Notes under the pieces: generated by a model
What the model was told of the DNA's origin: nothing
Database searches by the model: none
What the model saw: only the letters and a program-made list of their open reading frames with translations
Translations under genes and position numbers: made by a program
Source: Aquimarina megaterium XH134
GTDB lineage: Bacteria > Bacteroidota > Bacteroidia > Flavobacteriales > Flavobacteriaceae
Assembly: GCF_000520975.1 (NCBI RefSeq)
Contig: NZ_JACB01000064.1
Coordinates: forward strand, 1-51,030
Length of the DNA: 51,030 nt
Direction of reading: 5' to 3'
In this document: positions 26,838 to 36,666 of the stretch, piece after piece
Numbering within the stretch: the stretch's first letter is position 1
Layout of the letters: each line of letters begins with the position of its first letter

Positions 26838-27125
26838 ATGGCCCCAAACATGAATGTACAAATGGTACAAAAAGAGCAAATTAAATTTTTAAAATTCCCC
26901 AAAGAAGATGTTTTAAATAAAAGAAAAGATCAAATAGATCGATTCTTAGAATTACAAAGAGCTCTCTCTTTAGGAAATCTAGAACATCATAAAGTAAGAA
27001 TTGTCTTCGTAGATGATAAAGGTTTAAAAAGAGTAGAAACTACTATATGGGGAATAACGGATAAAGAAGTTATTTTAAAACAGTCTACAATCATTCCGTT
27101 AGAAAGAATCATAAGCATTTCATAA
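26838..27125 (+). CDS. Small conserved protein of unknown function
   Basis: A 95-residue soluble protein. The first half is charged and helical (KFPKEDVLNKRKDQIDRFLELQRAL), and the second half looks like a compact beta-barrel: VRIVFVDDKGLKRVETTIWG, ITDKEVILKQSTIIPLERIISI. I recall similar unnamed proteins across Flavobacteriaceae. The beta pattern suggests an SH3/Sm-like fold, but that is an inference. It has no operon partner: the helicase is divergent and the next gene is 269 bp away. Confidence 0.75.
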   Translation: MAPNMNVQMVQKEQIKFLKFPKEDVLNKRKDQIDRFLELQRALSLGNLEHHKVRIVFVDDKGLKRVETTIWGITDKEVILKQSTIIPLERIISIS

Positions 27126-27394
27126 TTATGTATTATGTATAGACGCCACTATTTCTAAATCTAGATATACAGTTAATTTTTAGCATTCTAAATTTAGATC
27201 CCGAAAATGGTATATACGTATTTTGAATATAGAAATACGTGTATGCTGTTTTTATTTTACCTAAATGCATAGATATTATAGCTTTATCCTATTGATATTT
27301 TTGATCTATATTACGCCTTATTATACTAAAACTAAGAATATTTAGTTGTAGTAGAAATTGCAGTCGAAATAATTACTTAATAATCAAACTCAAC

Positions 27395-29770
27395 ATGAAA
27401 AGAAAATCAGTACAGTATTTTCTTCTTATTATAATGATAATAGGAGGATATAATACTTACGGTCAGTCTGATAAATCATACCTCATATCAGATAATCAAC
27501 AAAATTTTATAAATGACCTGATTAACCCAAAAAAAAGTAGGTCTTCAGTAATTAAAATTGCTAATAACCAGTCTTTTTCTTTTAAACTTAATGTTCAAAA
27601 TCAGACTGATCAGGATCTTACATTAATAGGTACTGTTAATAATCATTCATTATCTTCATTTTCTTTTACCAAAACGAACAATTCGTTAAAAGGAAATATC
27701 ATACTTCATGATTTAAAAAAAGCATATACTTTATATTCTGAATCCAATGGTCAGGTATTTGTAAAAGAAACCGATATCAATACAATTCTTTGTGTAGATT
27801 TTGAAAAAGCAAACACAAAAGACATTGACCCCGGAGCTACATTTTCAAAAGCAGCGCCTCAATTAGAAAGCCTTCCGGGAGCACCTGGTATTATTTATCT
27901 TGATTTTGATGGAGAATTAGTTTCTAACACAAGTTGGCTTGGTGGTGCTACAATTGATGCACAATCTCCTAATTTCTCTGACGAAAAAATAATCAAAGTT
28001 TGGAAAATCATGGCCGAAGATTTTCGTCCATTTAATCTAAACGTTACTACCAGAAGAGATCTTTTTGATGCAGCTCCCAGAAATCGTAGAATGATGTGCA
28101 TTTTTACGACTACAAAAGATGCTGCTCCAGATTCTGGAGGAGTTGCTTACTTAAATTCGTTTTCGTCGAATAGCAATAACCCTTGCTGGGTTTATAATTT
28201 AGGAACAAGATCTGCTGGAGAGACAGGATCTCATGAAGTCGGCCATACGTTGGGACTATCACATGATGGCAAACCAGGTACAACATACTACTCAGGACAT
28301 GGAGAATGGAGCCCAATTATGGGATGGAGTGCTAGTAGAACATTAGGGCATTGGAGTAGCGGAGAATATCCCGATGCAACAAATACTCAGGATGATATCG
28401 CAATCATTTCAAATAATAGAAACGGTGTTGGTTTTCAAAATGATGACCATGGTAATACCTTCAATGAAGCTACTGCACTTAAAGTAGCTCCTTCTGGGGC
28501 AGTAAGTGCCGATCAAAATTTTGGACTAATTAGTACTAGAGATGATAAAGATGTTTTCTCCTTTGCAGTAGAAACCGGAAATGTATCCCTGACTTTTGAT
28601 CCCGATCCCGATTATCCCAATCTAAACATCCAGGTAAGAATTCTAAATGAACTTGGCCAGGAAGTAGCACTTTCTGATCCAAACGGACTTACAGCATCGA
28701 TTAATCAAAACCTTACAGAAGGAATTTATTATATTGAGATTGACGGTGTGGGTGAAGGAACATTAGCCAATGGGTATTCTGATTACTCTTCGTTGGGTAA
28801 TTATTCTATATCGGGTAATTATATACCCGGAGACGATAAACAACCTCCATTATCAGATTTCGAAGCAACTACAAACTGTTCGGTAGTAGAATTTCAAAGC
28901 ACTTCTACCAATAGAATAAGTTCTTATTTATGGAATTTTGGAGATGGTCAAACATCTACAGAACAAAACCCAACACATACTTATGCAACTAATGGAAACT
29001 ATACTGTATCCCTTACGACAACCAATGATTCTGGAAATAACATTAAAGAAAAATCAGATTTTATTTCTATAAATCTTCCTAATCTCCCTGTTGTAACAAA
29101 TCAAAATGTTTGTGCTGGGGAATCTGTAACTATAACTATATCAGGAAATAGCGAATATAAGTGGTATACCACTGCAACCGGAGGTACCAGTATCGCATCT
29201 GGATTATCCTTTGAGACTCCTGCACTAGACGCTACTCAGGCCTATTACATAGAAGGAGCTATTGGTAACTGTACTACAACAACAAGAACAGAAGTAAAAG
29301 CAATTGTATCAGAAAACCCAGAAGAACCAGCGATAGCGGTAAATCAAAACCATATGCTATTTGTACCATCTCAATTTTCTTCTTACCAATGGTATTATAA
29401 AGGCGAACCTATTAACGATGCCAATCAAGCAGAATATTTACCCACAGAAGTAGGAGAACATACTATAAAAGTATTTAACGAAGCTGGTTGCAGTATAACT
29501 TCTAAAGCATTTGAAGTTGATCAATCCTTACTTAATTTGGGTCAGGAGAACAAAACATTTACCTACTACCCCAACCCGGTTAATGATGATGAAATATTAC
29601 ATATAGATGGCATAACGATAAATGATCATTCTGTAAGAATTGTTAACATACAAGGGCAAGTACTAATTGATACTACACCTACTCCCGAAATGGATATATC
29701 AGAACTTTCTCATGGGTTATATATCATTTTAATTAATAACAAACCTCTTGGTAAATTTGTAAGACAATAG
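27395..29770 (+). CDS. Secreted metalloprotease with PKD domain and T9SS sorting tail
   Basis: A 791-residue exported protease. It has a signal peptide (about 1-23, ending YGQS) and a reprolysin-like catalytic region with HEVGHTLGLSHDG (around residue 280) as the HExxHxxGxxHD zinc site. A pre-peptidase C-terminal-like region follows. Next is a PKD domain, SSYLWNFGDGQTSTEQNPTH (about 508-560), then an Ig-like segment with VCAGESVTI. The C-terminal type A T9SS sorting domain begins TFTYYPNPVNDD and ends GLYIILINNKPLGKFVRQ. It is exported through the outer membrane by type IX secretion, probably to degrade extracellular protein. It has its own terminator. Confidence 0.9.
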   Translation: MKRKSVQYFLLIIMIIGGYNTYGQSDKSYLISDNQQNFINDLINPKKSRSSVIKIANNQSFSFKLNVQNQTDQDLTLIGTVNNHSLSSFSFTKTNNSLKGNIILHDLKKAYTLYSESNGQVFVKETDINTILCVDFEKANTKDIDPGATFSKAAPQLESLPGAPGIIYLDFDGELVSNTSWLGGATIDAQSPNFSDEKIIKVWKIMAEDFRPFNLNVTTRRDLFDAAPRNRRMMCIFTTTKDAAPDSGGVAYLNSFSSNSNNPCWVYNLGTRSAGETGSHEVGHTLGLSHDGKPGTTYYSGHGEWSPIMGWSASRTLGHWSSGEYPDATNTQDDIAIISNNRNGVGFQNDDHGNTFNEATALKVAPSGAVSADQNFGLISTRDDKDVFSFAVETGNVSLTFDPDPDYPNLNIQVRILNELGQEVALSDPNGLTASINQNLTEGIYYIEIDGVGEGTLANGYSDYSSLGNYSISGNYIPGDDKQPPLSDFEATTNCSVVEFQSTSTNRISSYLWNFGDGQTSTEQNPTHTYATNGNYTVSLTTTNDSGNNIKEKSDFISINLPNLPVVTNQNVCAGESVTITISGNSEYKWYTTATGGTSIASGLSFETPALDATQAYYIEGAIGNCTTTTRTEVKAIVSENPEEPAIAVNQNHMLFVPSQFSSYQWYYKGEPINDANQAEYLPTEVGEHTIKVFNEAGCSITSKAFEVDQSLLNLGQENKTFTYYPNPVNDDEILHIDGITINDHSVRIVNIQGQVLIDTTPTPEMDISELSHGLYIILINNKPLGKFVRQ

Positions 29771-29793
29771 ACCTATAAATAATAAGAATTATT

Positions 29794-29832
29794 AAAGCAT
29801 ATCTTCATTAGTTTGGGGGATATGCTTTTTTT
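29794..29832 (+). terminator. Terminator of the PKD metalloprotease
   Basis: AAAGCATATC (29794-29803) pairs with GATATGCTTT (29819-29828) and the T-run continues to 29832. Confidence 0.85.
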
Positions 29833-29907
29833 GCATAAAAAATCAAAATAATATTTTAACTTTCCGTTAATAGATTTTTGAATATCTTTAGAAGCAAAAA
29901 TTAAAGC

Positions 29908-30447
29908 TTGAAAAACAGAATAGCATCCTACATTTTTATTTTATTTCCTTTTTTTATTTTTTCTCAACAAAAATCTAAAGAAGGTAAAATAATAACTGAA
30001 TACGGTAAAACCTATACAGTTAGTGAACCGGATTTTAAAACTAAAATACAGCATGATTTAAAAGTTGTATTTGATGTTGGAAGAACGTTTAAAGACAGCT
30101 CAAAAGTAAATCCTCTTTTTAATACTGCTGCAAGATATCTTAATATGCATGCCGATGCTGGTGTACCACTCGAAAAGTTAAAGGTTGCATTAGTAATTCA
30201 TGGTTCGGCAGCAAATGATATTGTAAACAATACAAAGTATAAAGCCAAATACCATATTGATAACCCCAATGCTCCACTTCTTTCTGCTTTAGCAAAAAAA
30301 GGAGTGCAATTAATTTTGTGTGGGCAGACTGCTGCATATCGGGATATTTCTAAAGACGATACGCTACCCGAAATACAGATTGCATTATCTGCAATGACAG
30401 CATTGGTACAACTACAAAACGAAAACTACAGACTTATTAATTTTTAA
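29908..30447 (+). CDS. DsrE/DsrF-like protein with signal peptide
   Basis: A 179-residue protein. The N-terminal hydrophobic segment (SYIFILFPFFIFSQQ) is a signal peptide, followed by a DsrE-like fold: LKVALVIHGSAANDIVNN and LLSALAKKGVQLILCGQTAAYRDI, with a conserved Cys in CGQT. DsrE proteins relay sulfur in some pathways, but exported Flavobacteriaceae versions have no established role. The start is TTG at 29908, supported by the clean signal peptide. It precedes the amidohydrolase by about 100 bp on the same strand. Confidence 0.8.
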   Translation: MKNRIASYIFILFPFFIFSQQKSKEGKIITEYGKTYTVSEPDFKTKIQHDLKVVFDVGRTFKDSSKVNPLFNTAARYLNMHADAGVPLEKLKVALVIHGSAANDIVNNTKYKAKYHIDNPNAPLLSALAKKGVQLILCGQTAAYRDISKDDTLPEIQIALSAMTALVQLQNENYRLINF

Positions 30448-30548
30448 ACTTAATGAAACTAATATGATCATAACCCTCATATCACAACATGATTATTTTA
30501 ATCGCCTTAGGTTATCTGTGACCCTCTTTTAAACACTAAAACAAGCGC

Positions 30549-31841
30549 ATGAAAACACAACCATCATCTCTTTTATTTATTTTTTTAATGATCTTTTGTT
30601 CCATACAGGCGCAACAAATTGATCCAGATATTAATACTGCTGCAGAAAAAATAGAATCCAAAGTAATTGAATGGAGACGAGATTTCCATCAAAACCCAGA
30701 GCTTTCTAATCGAGAATTTGAAACTGCCAAGAAAATTGCAAAACACCTAAAAAGTCTTGGTTTAGAAGTAACCGAAAATGTTGCTAAAACTGGTGTAGTA
30801 GCTCTTCTTAAAGGAGAAAAAGAAGGAAAAACTGTAGCACTAAGAGCAGATATTGATGCATTACCAGTAACCGAACGAGTAGATATACCTTTTAAATCTG
30901 TTGTAAAGACTACTTTTCTGGACACCGAAGTTGGCGTTAGTCATGCTTGTGGTCATGATACCCATACTTCTATATTAATGGGAGTAGCAGAAATCCTAAC
31001 AAAACATAAAGATAAAATAAATGGTACGGTTAAATTTATATTTCAACCGGCAGAAGAAGGACCACCACCGGGAGAAGAAGGTGGTGCCAAATTAATGATC
31101 AAAGAGGGAGTTTTAAAAAACCCAGATGTAGATGCAATTTTTGGTTTGCATATCAATTCAGGAACAGAGGTTGGAAAAATTCGTTACAAACCGGGAGGAA
31201 CCATGGCTGCAGTAGAACGATTTGTTATTAATGTAAAAGGAAAACAAACGCATGGTTCGGCTCCTTGGACAGGAGTAGATCCTATCCTGATTTCGGCCAA
31301 AATTGTTGATGGTTTACAAACTATTATAAGTAGAGAATCTCCTCTGGTAAATGAAGCTGCAGTAATCACGGTAGGTAAAATTACTAGTGGTGTACGATTT
31401 AATATTATTCCTGAAAGTGCTGAAATGATTGGTACTGTACGAACTTTAGATCCAAAAATGAGATCCCTTATTATTCGTCGTATGAATGAAATGGTGCCTG
31501 CTATTGCCAAAGCATATGGTGGCGAAGCTATTATTAAGTTTCAAAATAATACTTCTATAACATACAATGATCCCGAACTTGTAAAAAAAATGTTACCAAC
31601 TATTGAAGGTATTGCTGGTAAAGAAAATGTTATCCTATCAAAGGCTACTACAGGAGGAGAGGATTTTTCTTATTTTCAGGAAGTAGTACCGGGGTTTTAT
31701 TTCTTTTTAGGAGGAAAAACACCTGGAACCAATAAAGCCGCTTCTCATCATACACCTGATTTTTTTATAGACGAAAGCGGGTTAATATTAGGAGTTAAAG
31801 TAATGTCACAATTAACTATTGATTATCTTAATGCGCAATAG
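30549..31841 (+). CDS. Exported M20 family amidohydrolase
   Basis: A 430-residue metallopeptidase with a signal peptide (about 1-22). The family (IAA-amino-acid hydrolase, hippurate hydrolase, N-acyl-amino-acid amidohydrolase) cleaves acyl or peptidyl amides. Metal-site motifs are VSHACGHDTHTSILMG, FQPAEEGPPPGEEGG, and DAIFGLHINS; a late ASHHTPDFFID carries another ligand His. The lid domain with HGSAPWTGVDPI is typical. Unlike many homologs it is exported, so it probably acts in the periplasm. It is followed within 10 bases by the FMN-binding gene, so they are probably cotranscribed. Confidence 0.9.
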   Translation: MKTQPSSLLFIFLMIFCSIQAQQIDPDINTAAEKIESKVIEWRRDFHQNPELSNREFETAKKIAKHLKSLGLEVTENVAKTGVVALLKGEKEGKTVALRADIDALPVTERVDIPFKSVVKTTFLDTEVGVSHACGHDTHTSILMGVAEILTKHKDKINGTVKFIFQPAEEGPPPGEEGGAKLMIKEGVLKNPDVDAIFGLHINSGTEVGKIRYKPGGTMAAVERFVINVKGKQTHGSAPWTGVDPILISAKIVDGLQTIISRESPLVNEAAVITVGKITSGVRFNIIPESAEMIGTVRTLDPKMRSLIIRRMNEMVPAIAKAYGGEAIIKFQNNTSITYNDPELVKKMLPTIEGIAGKENVILSKATTGGEDFSYFQEVVPGFYFFLGGKTPGTNKAASHHTPDFFIDESGLILGVKVMSQLTIDYLNAQ

Positions 31842-31851
31842 ATAAAATAAA

Positions 31852-33414
31852 ATGGAAAGTGTATTTAATTTTTTAGGTTCAATATCCTGGTGGATGTGGA
31901 TCATTATTGCGCTTGTACTAGTTGCAATTCGCGATGTATTTTTTAATAGAAGACATACAGTAAGCCATAATTTCCCTGTTATAGGTCATCTAAGGTATTT
32001 GTTAGAAAGTATAGGTCCAGAGATAAGGCAGTATTTTGTTGCTAATAATAGAGAAGAACTTCCATTTAATAGAATTGAAAGAGGTTGGGTATATGCTTCT
32101 TCTAAAAATGAAAACAATTATGAAGGTTTTGGTACAGATAGAGATATTTATTTGCATCAGCATATTTTTGTAAAAAACTGTATGATCCCATATAAGATGG
32201 AGAAGGATCACCCCAATAGAAAAGATAAATCTTTTCTTCCTTGCGCAAAGGTGATGGGTTTATACAACCAACGAGAAAAACCTTATCGACCTGGATCTGT
32301 TATTAATGTTTCTGCAATGAGTTTCGGATCCCTTTCTGCACGAGCTATAGAATCTCTTAATATAGGCGTACAAAAAGGGAATGCCTATCATAATACAGGA
32401 GAAGGTGGACTTTCGCCTTATCATAGTAATGGTGGTGATGTTATTTTTCATTTTGGAACAGGATATTTTGGGGTGCGCGATGAGAATGGTAATTTTTCAA
32501 TGAAAAAAATGAAAGATCTGGTAACCCGAAACCCTTTTATTCGAGCTATTGAGATCAAATTATCACAAGGAGCAAAACCTGGAAAAGGAGGTGTATTACC
32601 TGGCGCTAAGATTACTCCTGAAATTGCAAAAATAAGAGGTGTAGAAGTGGGTAAAGATGTATTATCTCCTTCTGCACATAAAGCCTTTTCTGATGTCCCA
32701 GAACTATTGCAACTTATTGAGGATATTGCCAAAGAGACGGGGCTTCCTGTGGGGATTAAAGCTGCAATTGGTAAAACAGAACAATGGGAACTCCTTGCAG
32801 AACTAATGGTAAAAACCAATAGAGGTCCGGATTTTATTACTATTGATGGTGGTGAAGGTGGTACTGGAGCTGCACCACCAAGCTTTGCTGATCATGTGTC
32901 TCTTCCCTGGGTATATGGATTTACAGCGATTTATAAAATTTTTCAAAAACATAATCTTACAGATCGAGTAGTTTTTATTGGTAGTGGCAAACTAGGTTTT
33001 CCTGCAAAAGCAGCAATGGCCTTTGCCATGGGTGTCGATTGCATCAATGTTGCTCGTGAAGCTATGATGAGTATTGGTTGTATCCAGGCACAAATATGTC
33101 ATACTAATCGATGTCCCAGCGGAATAGCTACTCAGAGCAAATGGTTACAGAAAGGAATTGATATCCCATTAAAATCTGATCGTTTGGCACAGTATTTTAA
33201 AACATTTAGAAAAGAATTTACAGAGATCACTCATGCTGCTGGATATGAGCATCCTTGTCAGTTTACAATGCAAGATGTGGATCTTAATGTTGATGATGGA
33301 GAACTCACCAAAACATTAGAAGATTCGTTTAAATATGCAAAAACTCCTGTTGAATATACCTGTGCTAAAGATTTAAAAGAATGTACATACCTTGGTGGTT
33401 TTAACCAAAAATAG
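31852..33414 (+). CDS. FMN-binding glutamate synthase family protein
   Basis: A 520-residue protein corresponding to the central FMN/synthase domain of the glutamate synthase large subunit, without the glutaminase domain. An N-terminal membrane segment (about 12-28, SWWMWIIIALVLVAIRDVFF) anchors it. Core motifs are VSAMSFGSLSARAIESLNIG, TGEGGLSPYH, IDGGEGGTGAAPPSFADH and SIGCIQAQICHTNRCPSGIATQ, the last with cysteines suited to an iron-sulfur cluster. Such stand-alone proteins are common in Bacteroidota and their true reaction is not settled. It follows the M20 gene by 10 bases. It is not a full GltB, so I give no gene symbol. Confidence 0.88.
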   Translation: MESVFNFLGSISWWMWIIIALVLVAIRDVFFNRRHTVSHNFPVIGHLRYLLESIGPEIRQYFVANNREELPFNRIERGWVYASSKNENNYEGFGTDRDIYLHQHIFVKNCMIPYKMEKDHPNRKDKSFLPCAKVMGLYNQREKPYRPGSVINVSAMSFGSLSARAIESLNIGVQKGNAYHNTGEGGLSPYHSNGGDVIFHFGTGYFGVRDENGNFSMKKMKDLVTRNPFIRAIEIKLSQGAKPGKGGVLPGAKITPEIAKIRGVEVGKDVLSPSAHKAFSDVPELLQLIEDIAKETGLPVGIKAAIGKTEQWELLAELMVKTNRGPDFITIDGGEGGTGAAPPSFADHVSLPWVYGFTAIYKIFQKHNLTDRVVFIGSGKLGFPAKAAMAFAMGVDCINVAREAMMSIGCIQAQICHTNRCPSGIATQSKWLQKGIDIPLKSDRLAQYFKTFRKEFTEITHAAGYEHPCQFTMQDVDLNVDDGELTKTLEDSFKYAKTPVEYTCAKDLKECTYLGGFNQK

Positions 33415-33423
33415 AATTCTTTT

Positions 33424-33465
33424 ATCATCTAAACTAATACAAACCAGAAAATAACATTAGATGAT
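33424..33465 (+). terminator. Terminator after the FMN-binding protein
   Basis: ATCATCTAA (33424-33432) pairs with TTAGATGAT (33457-33465) across a 24-nt loop and a T-rich stretch follows on the plus strand. Confidence 0.5.
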
Positions 33466-34568
33466 TAACTTACTTTTTTAGCATATGTACTCATAGTACA
33501 CCCATATTCCTCTACAAAGAAATCATCAAGATCATCGGCTTTTAATGCGAGTTCCTTTATTTTTAATTTAATATCATTTTTGGTAGCTTCATCCTGAAAT
33601 ATATCGGTGATACTAATTCTATAAGATATAAAAATAGTATTCTTATATACCCCTAATGAAAATTGTCCTTGGTCACTAGAAATTAAATATTCATATAACT
33701 TTTCAAGGTTTTGTTTTGGTAAATTATTTAAAGGAGAAGTTAGATAGAGATACTCTCTATTCATTACAAAAATCCTAATTTGAGAACTTCCTTGATGAAA
33801 TTCCCAAAACTCTTGGCCCGTTCTTGTTAAAACAGGATTAATATCTAATTGTTTCAAAGAATCTTCAATAAAATTTGAAAATTCGTTGAGTTCCAATTCA
33901 TCAAATACATCCTTAGATAATGTTGCCCCACAATTATTACAGTAATCTTGTGCGACATATGTGAGACCAGAACAAGATGAGCACTGTAGGGAAAACTTAA
34001 ATTCAGGGTTATTTTCAATACTTTCGATAGCCTGCTCAATTTCAGAAATCGGAATCGCAAACCCCATATTATCTGCATTATTGAATTTTGAAGAATTAAT
34101 ACCTGCCAATCTTCCATCCTGCGTCACTAATGGGCCTCCACTATTCCCAGGGTTTATTGCTGCATCTGTTTGCACAAAATACCTCCCGTTCATATGTTGC
34201 TCTGGATTCGAAACAATACCTTCTGTAATAGTAAATGGCATTCCGAATGGATACCCAAGAGCAAATACTTTTTCTTGCCTGGTAAGTTCTAAAGAATTAT
34301 CTACAGAAAAACCATGATCTATATTCAACTCCCCTTCTACTTTGAGTATTGCAATATCAATATCTGGATTTGTCATAATAACTTTTGCCAGCATTCTGTT
34401 ATGATGATCATCTTCGACAGCGACCTCTTTACAACCGCTAATAACATGATGATTAGTAAGAATAATATTTTTACTTTTTATATAAAAGCCACTCCCCGTA
34501 CCTCTTGAGGTAAGTATTTTAAATGTTGCTTCTTTTAAAGAATCTAAATTGCTCATAATTTTTTTCAT
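33465..34568 (-). CDS. Trypsin-like serine protease (S1C/HtrA-type) with zinc ribbon
   Basis: A 367-residue protein. The protease domain (about 10-185) has TNHHV (catalytic His41), DIDIAIL (Asp71) and NPGNSGGPL (Ser143), so the triad looks intact. There is no signal peptide and no PDZ domain. A zinc ribbon follows, with Cys pairs in CSSCSG and CNNCG (about 200-220). The C-terminal about 130 residues (EFSNFIEDSLKQL, then REYLYLTSPLNNLPKQNLEKLYEYLI) look like a YbjN/CesT-type chaperone fold. It therefore appears to be a cytoplasmic protease that binds partners. It starts 7 bases after the stop of a second protein with a similar module, so the two are one operon. Confidence 0.8.
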   Translation of the reverse strand: MKKIMSNLDSLKEATFKILTSRGTGSGFYIKSKNIILTNHHVISGCKEVAVEDDHHNRMLAKVIMTNPDIDIAILKVEGELNIDHGFSVDNSLELTRQEKVFALGYPFGMPFTITEGIVSNPEQHMNGRYFVQTDAAINPGNSGGPLVTQDGRLAGINSSKFNNADNMGFAIPISEIEQAIESIENNPEFKFSLQCSSCSGLTYVAQDYCNNCGATLSKDVFDELELNEFSNFIEDSLKQLDINPVLTRTGQEFWEFHQGSSQIRIFVMNREYLYLTSPLNNLPKQNLEKLYEYLISSDQGQFSLGVYKNTIFISYRISITDIFQDEATKNDIKLKIKELALKADDLDDFFVEEYGCTMSTYAKKVS

Positions 34569-34575
34569 TTATAAT

Positions 34576-35733
34576 CTAACCAAATAACTTAGAAAAGAAT
34601 CCTTTCTTAGGAGTCGAAGTTTGTACTGCTTTACCATTTAAAATACTTTCCATCCCATTAAACAGTGATATCGCTGATGCCTCCCACTCCTTACCAGCTG
34701 CATTTTTAAGTGAATTCACCATTTTTAAATTTATATCTTCTGGGATGTTGTTATAATAGTAAAAATCATAAAAAGCAACAAGTAGTGTTAATGTCGCTGC
34801 TGTATATTGTTTATTCTGAATTTCCTTTTTTGCATTTTCATAAGGTCGTTCCCAGCTTTGTTTTATATGCTCTAATTCACTTCGCATCTTAGTGGGAACG
34901 AATGATTCTGAAATATAGAAATCTGCTAAAAGTTCTTCTTTATTTTTATTTTTCAATGTATCCAAAAACTTTTTTCCTCTCTGAATTCGATTTTGCATAT
35001 CATCTTGCGAATACAAATCATTTACTTGATTTTCGATATCTGTTCTCAACTTACCATGAGGAGCCATGAGATAATCTATACGTTTTAATGTAATATTAAT
35101 AATATCCCAATTATAGTACCCCACCCTGGTCTGATCAAAGTATTCTATATATTGGTCTGCTTCTTTTAAATAAGAATTGATTTTTTCCCAAATCGTATCC
35201 AAAACTTCCTGACTATAATTCTCAATATGTGGATCATGTAATTGTTCTACATCAAACAAACTAATAAATTCATCATCAAAGTTATCTGCATTATGGCATA
35301 TTTCTTTTAAAACATAATATATTTTTAAAGGCTCACAAAGGTGTAAAGGAGTGCTATATAAAAAATTAAGCTGATCATTATCTAGCTTGATTTGCGATAA
35401 ATTAAGGGGAGAAAAATTAACCTCAGCAATTTTTCTATATAGTGGGATTTTTTGATTTTCACCTACTTTTAGAAAAGGTGCTTTAACATTAAAATGTGTA
35501 TCTGTAATACTAATTTCTACAATTATAGAGCCATGAGGTATCTTAAAATAGGTTTCATCTGCATTGCCATATTTTTTTCTAATATCTAAATCCAGATAAT
35601 CAAACAAGTTTAAAACAACATCTTTGTATCGTTTTTGATTATATGCTTCCTTGGTGTCATCCCATTTTGAAACGGTAATCTTAGTATCTAAAGATGACAT
35701 AAGGGTCTCGTCAAAACTTAAAGTTTCCTTCAT
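34576..35733 (-). CDS. Unrecognised protein with YbjN/CesT-like N-terminal domain
   Basis: A 385-residue protein without signal peptide or membrane segments. Residues about 20-145 have the alternating pattern of a YbjN/type III chaperone fold (FNVKAPFLKVGENQKIPLYR, LDNDQLNFLYSTPLHLC). Residues about 170-380 are largely helical and charged (RGKKFLDTLKNKNKEELLAD). The very C-terminus, KKGFFSKLFG, is a short basic-hydrophobic tail. I do not recognise a named family. It is the upstream gene of an operon with the serine protease. A substrate adaptor or regulator of the protease is an inference. Confidence 0.6.
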   Translation of the reverse strand: MKETLSFDETLMSSLDTKITVSKWDDTKEAYNQKRYKDVVLNLFDYLDLDIRKKYGNADETYFKIPHGSIIVEISITDTHFNVKAPFLKVGENQKIPLYRKIAEVNFSPLNLSQIKLDNDQLNFLYSTPLHLCEPLKIYYVLKEICHNADNFDDEFISLFDVEQLHDPHIENYSQEVLDTIWEKINSYLKEADQYIEYFDQTRVGYYNWDIINITLKRIDYLMAPHGKLRTDIENQVNDLYSQDDMQNRIQRGKKFLDTLKNKNKEELLADFYISESFVPTKMRSELEHIKQSWERPYENAKKEIQNKQYTAATLTLLVAFYDFYYYNNIPEDINLKMVNSLKNAAGKEWEASAISLFNGMESILNGKAVQTSTPKKGFFSKLFG

Positions 35734-36112
35734 AAGAACAGATTAATAATTAATATTTATGTTATTCTCCCATTAGTAAAGAGTGCAACAAGTCTCTATT
35801 TTCTAAGAATTTAAATGTAAACAAAAAAACAAACCTAACAAAAGAGTCAAGAAAGCTTTATTTTTTTCTAAAAAGACATTGATATATGAAAATTTGCTGT
35901 ACTCTTTCTTACGGAACAAACTTAGAATTTATCTTTAGCATACACATCCCTATTTTCAGTGAAAAAAATGCCTTTTGATTTATTTGTTTCAGGAAGCAAA
36001 GTATAAATTTTATGGAAAAAATAAATTTATTGTAAATCTAGATAGATAAATCAAAAAAGTTTGATTTATTTGTCTAGAGATAGTAATCTACACTTATATT
36101 TAATAACAACAT
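35734..36112. other. 379-bp intergenic region with repeated TTTGATTTATTTGT motif
   Basis: It lies between two divergent genes. An 18-bp stem with two mismatches (36038-36055 with 36060-36077, AAAG loop) sits about 35 bases before the plus-strand ATG. Its 3' arm contains TTTGATTTATTTGT, and the same 14-mer occurs in direct orientation near 35976-35990. No coding potential is seen. Confidence 0.5.
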
Positions 36113-36631
36113 ATGGAATCCAAAATAGTTGATCTTCTTTTTAATATTATTCCTGCAGTGATTGTAGGGGTTATTTCATTCTATTTTTTTAGTCTTCATA
36201 CTCGTAATGAAGAAAAACGTCGTAGATTTCTTTTGCATAGAGAACATCAAAAGCAATCGTTACCACTTAGGCTTCAAGCATATGAACGTATGGTTTTATT
36301 TTTAGAAAGAATTTCACCTGGTAATCTATTAACAAGAATAGCTCCGGTTGCAGAAGACAAAAAAAGCTATGAGTCTTTATTAATTCATACAATTGATCAG
36401 GAATTTGAACATAATCTTACCCAACAGATCTATGTTTCTGATGAATGCTGGAATACACTTAAGGCATCTAAAAATGCAACTATCGCTTTAATTAGAAAAA
36501 CCGCACTAAAAGAAGACGTAGATTCGGCCATTAAGATGAGAGAAGTAATTCTTACAGAGCTTATAGAGAAAGGTGCTCCTAGTGATACTGCAATTGCAAT
36601 TATCAAAGAAGAAATTGGTGATTTGTTTTAA
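36113..36631 (+). CDS. Membrane-anchored protein of unknown function (DUF7935-like)
   Basis: A 172-residue protein. One N-terminal transmembrane segment (about 10-27, NIIPAVIVGVISFYFFSL) is followed by a basic stretch (EEKRRRFLLHREHQKQ), giving an inside-facing C-terminal helical domain. YERMVLFLERISPGNLLTRI and the middle helices look conserved in similar Flavobacteriaceae proteins. The DUF number is from memory. It stands alone, convergent with the patatin pair. Confidence 0.65.
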   Translation: MESKIVDLLFNIIPAVIVGVISFYFFSLHTRNEEKRRRFLLHREHQKQSLPLRLQAYERMVLFLERISPGNLLTRIAPVAEDKKSYESLLIHTIDQEFEHNLTQQIYVSDECWNTLKASKNATIALIRKTALKEDVDSAIKMREVILTELIEKGAPSDTAIAIIKEEIGDLF

Positions 36632-36666
36632 AAATTTGTCTTATTTAAGAATCTACTTCAAAAGAA

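Noticed and set aside
31852..33414. Complete glutamate synthase large subunit
   Set aside because: The glutaminase and C-terminal domains are missing and there is an N-terminal membrane anchor, so it is only a related FMN protein.
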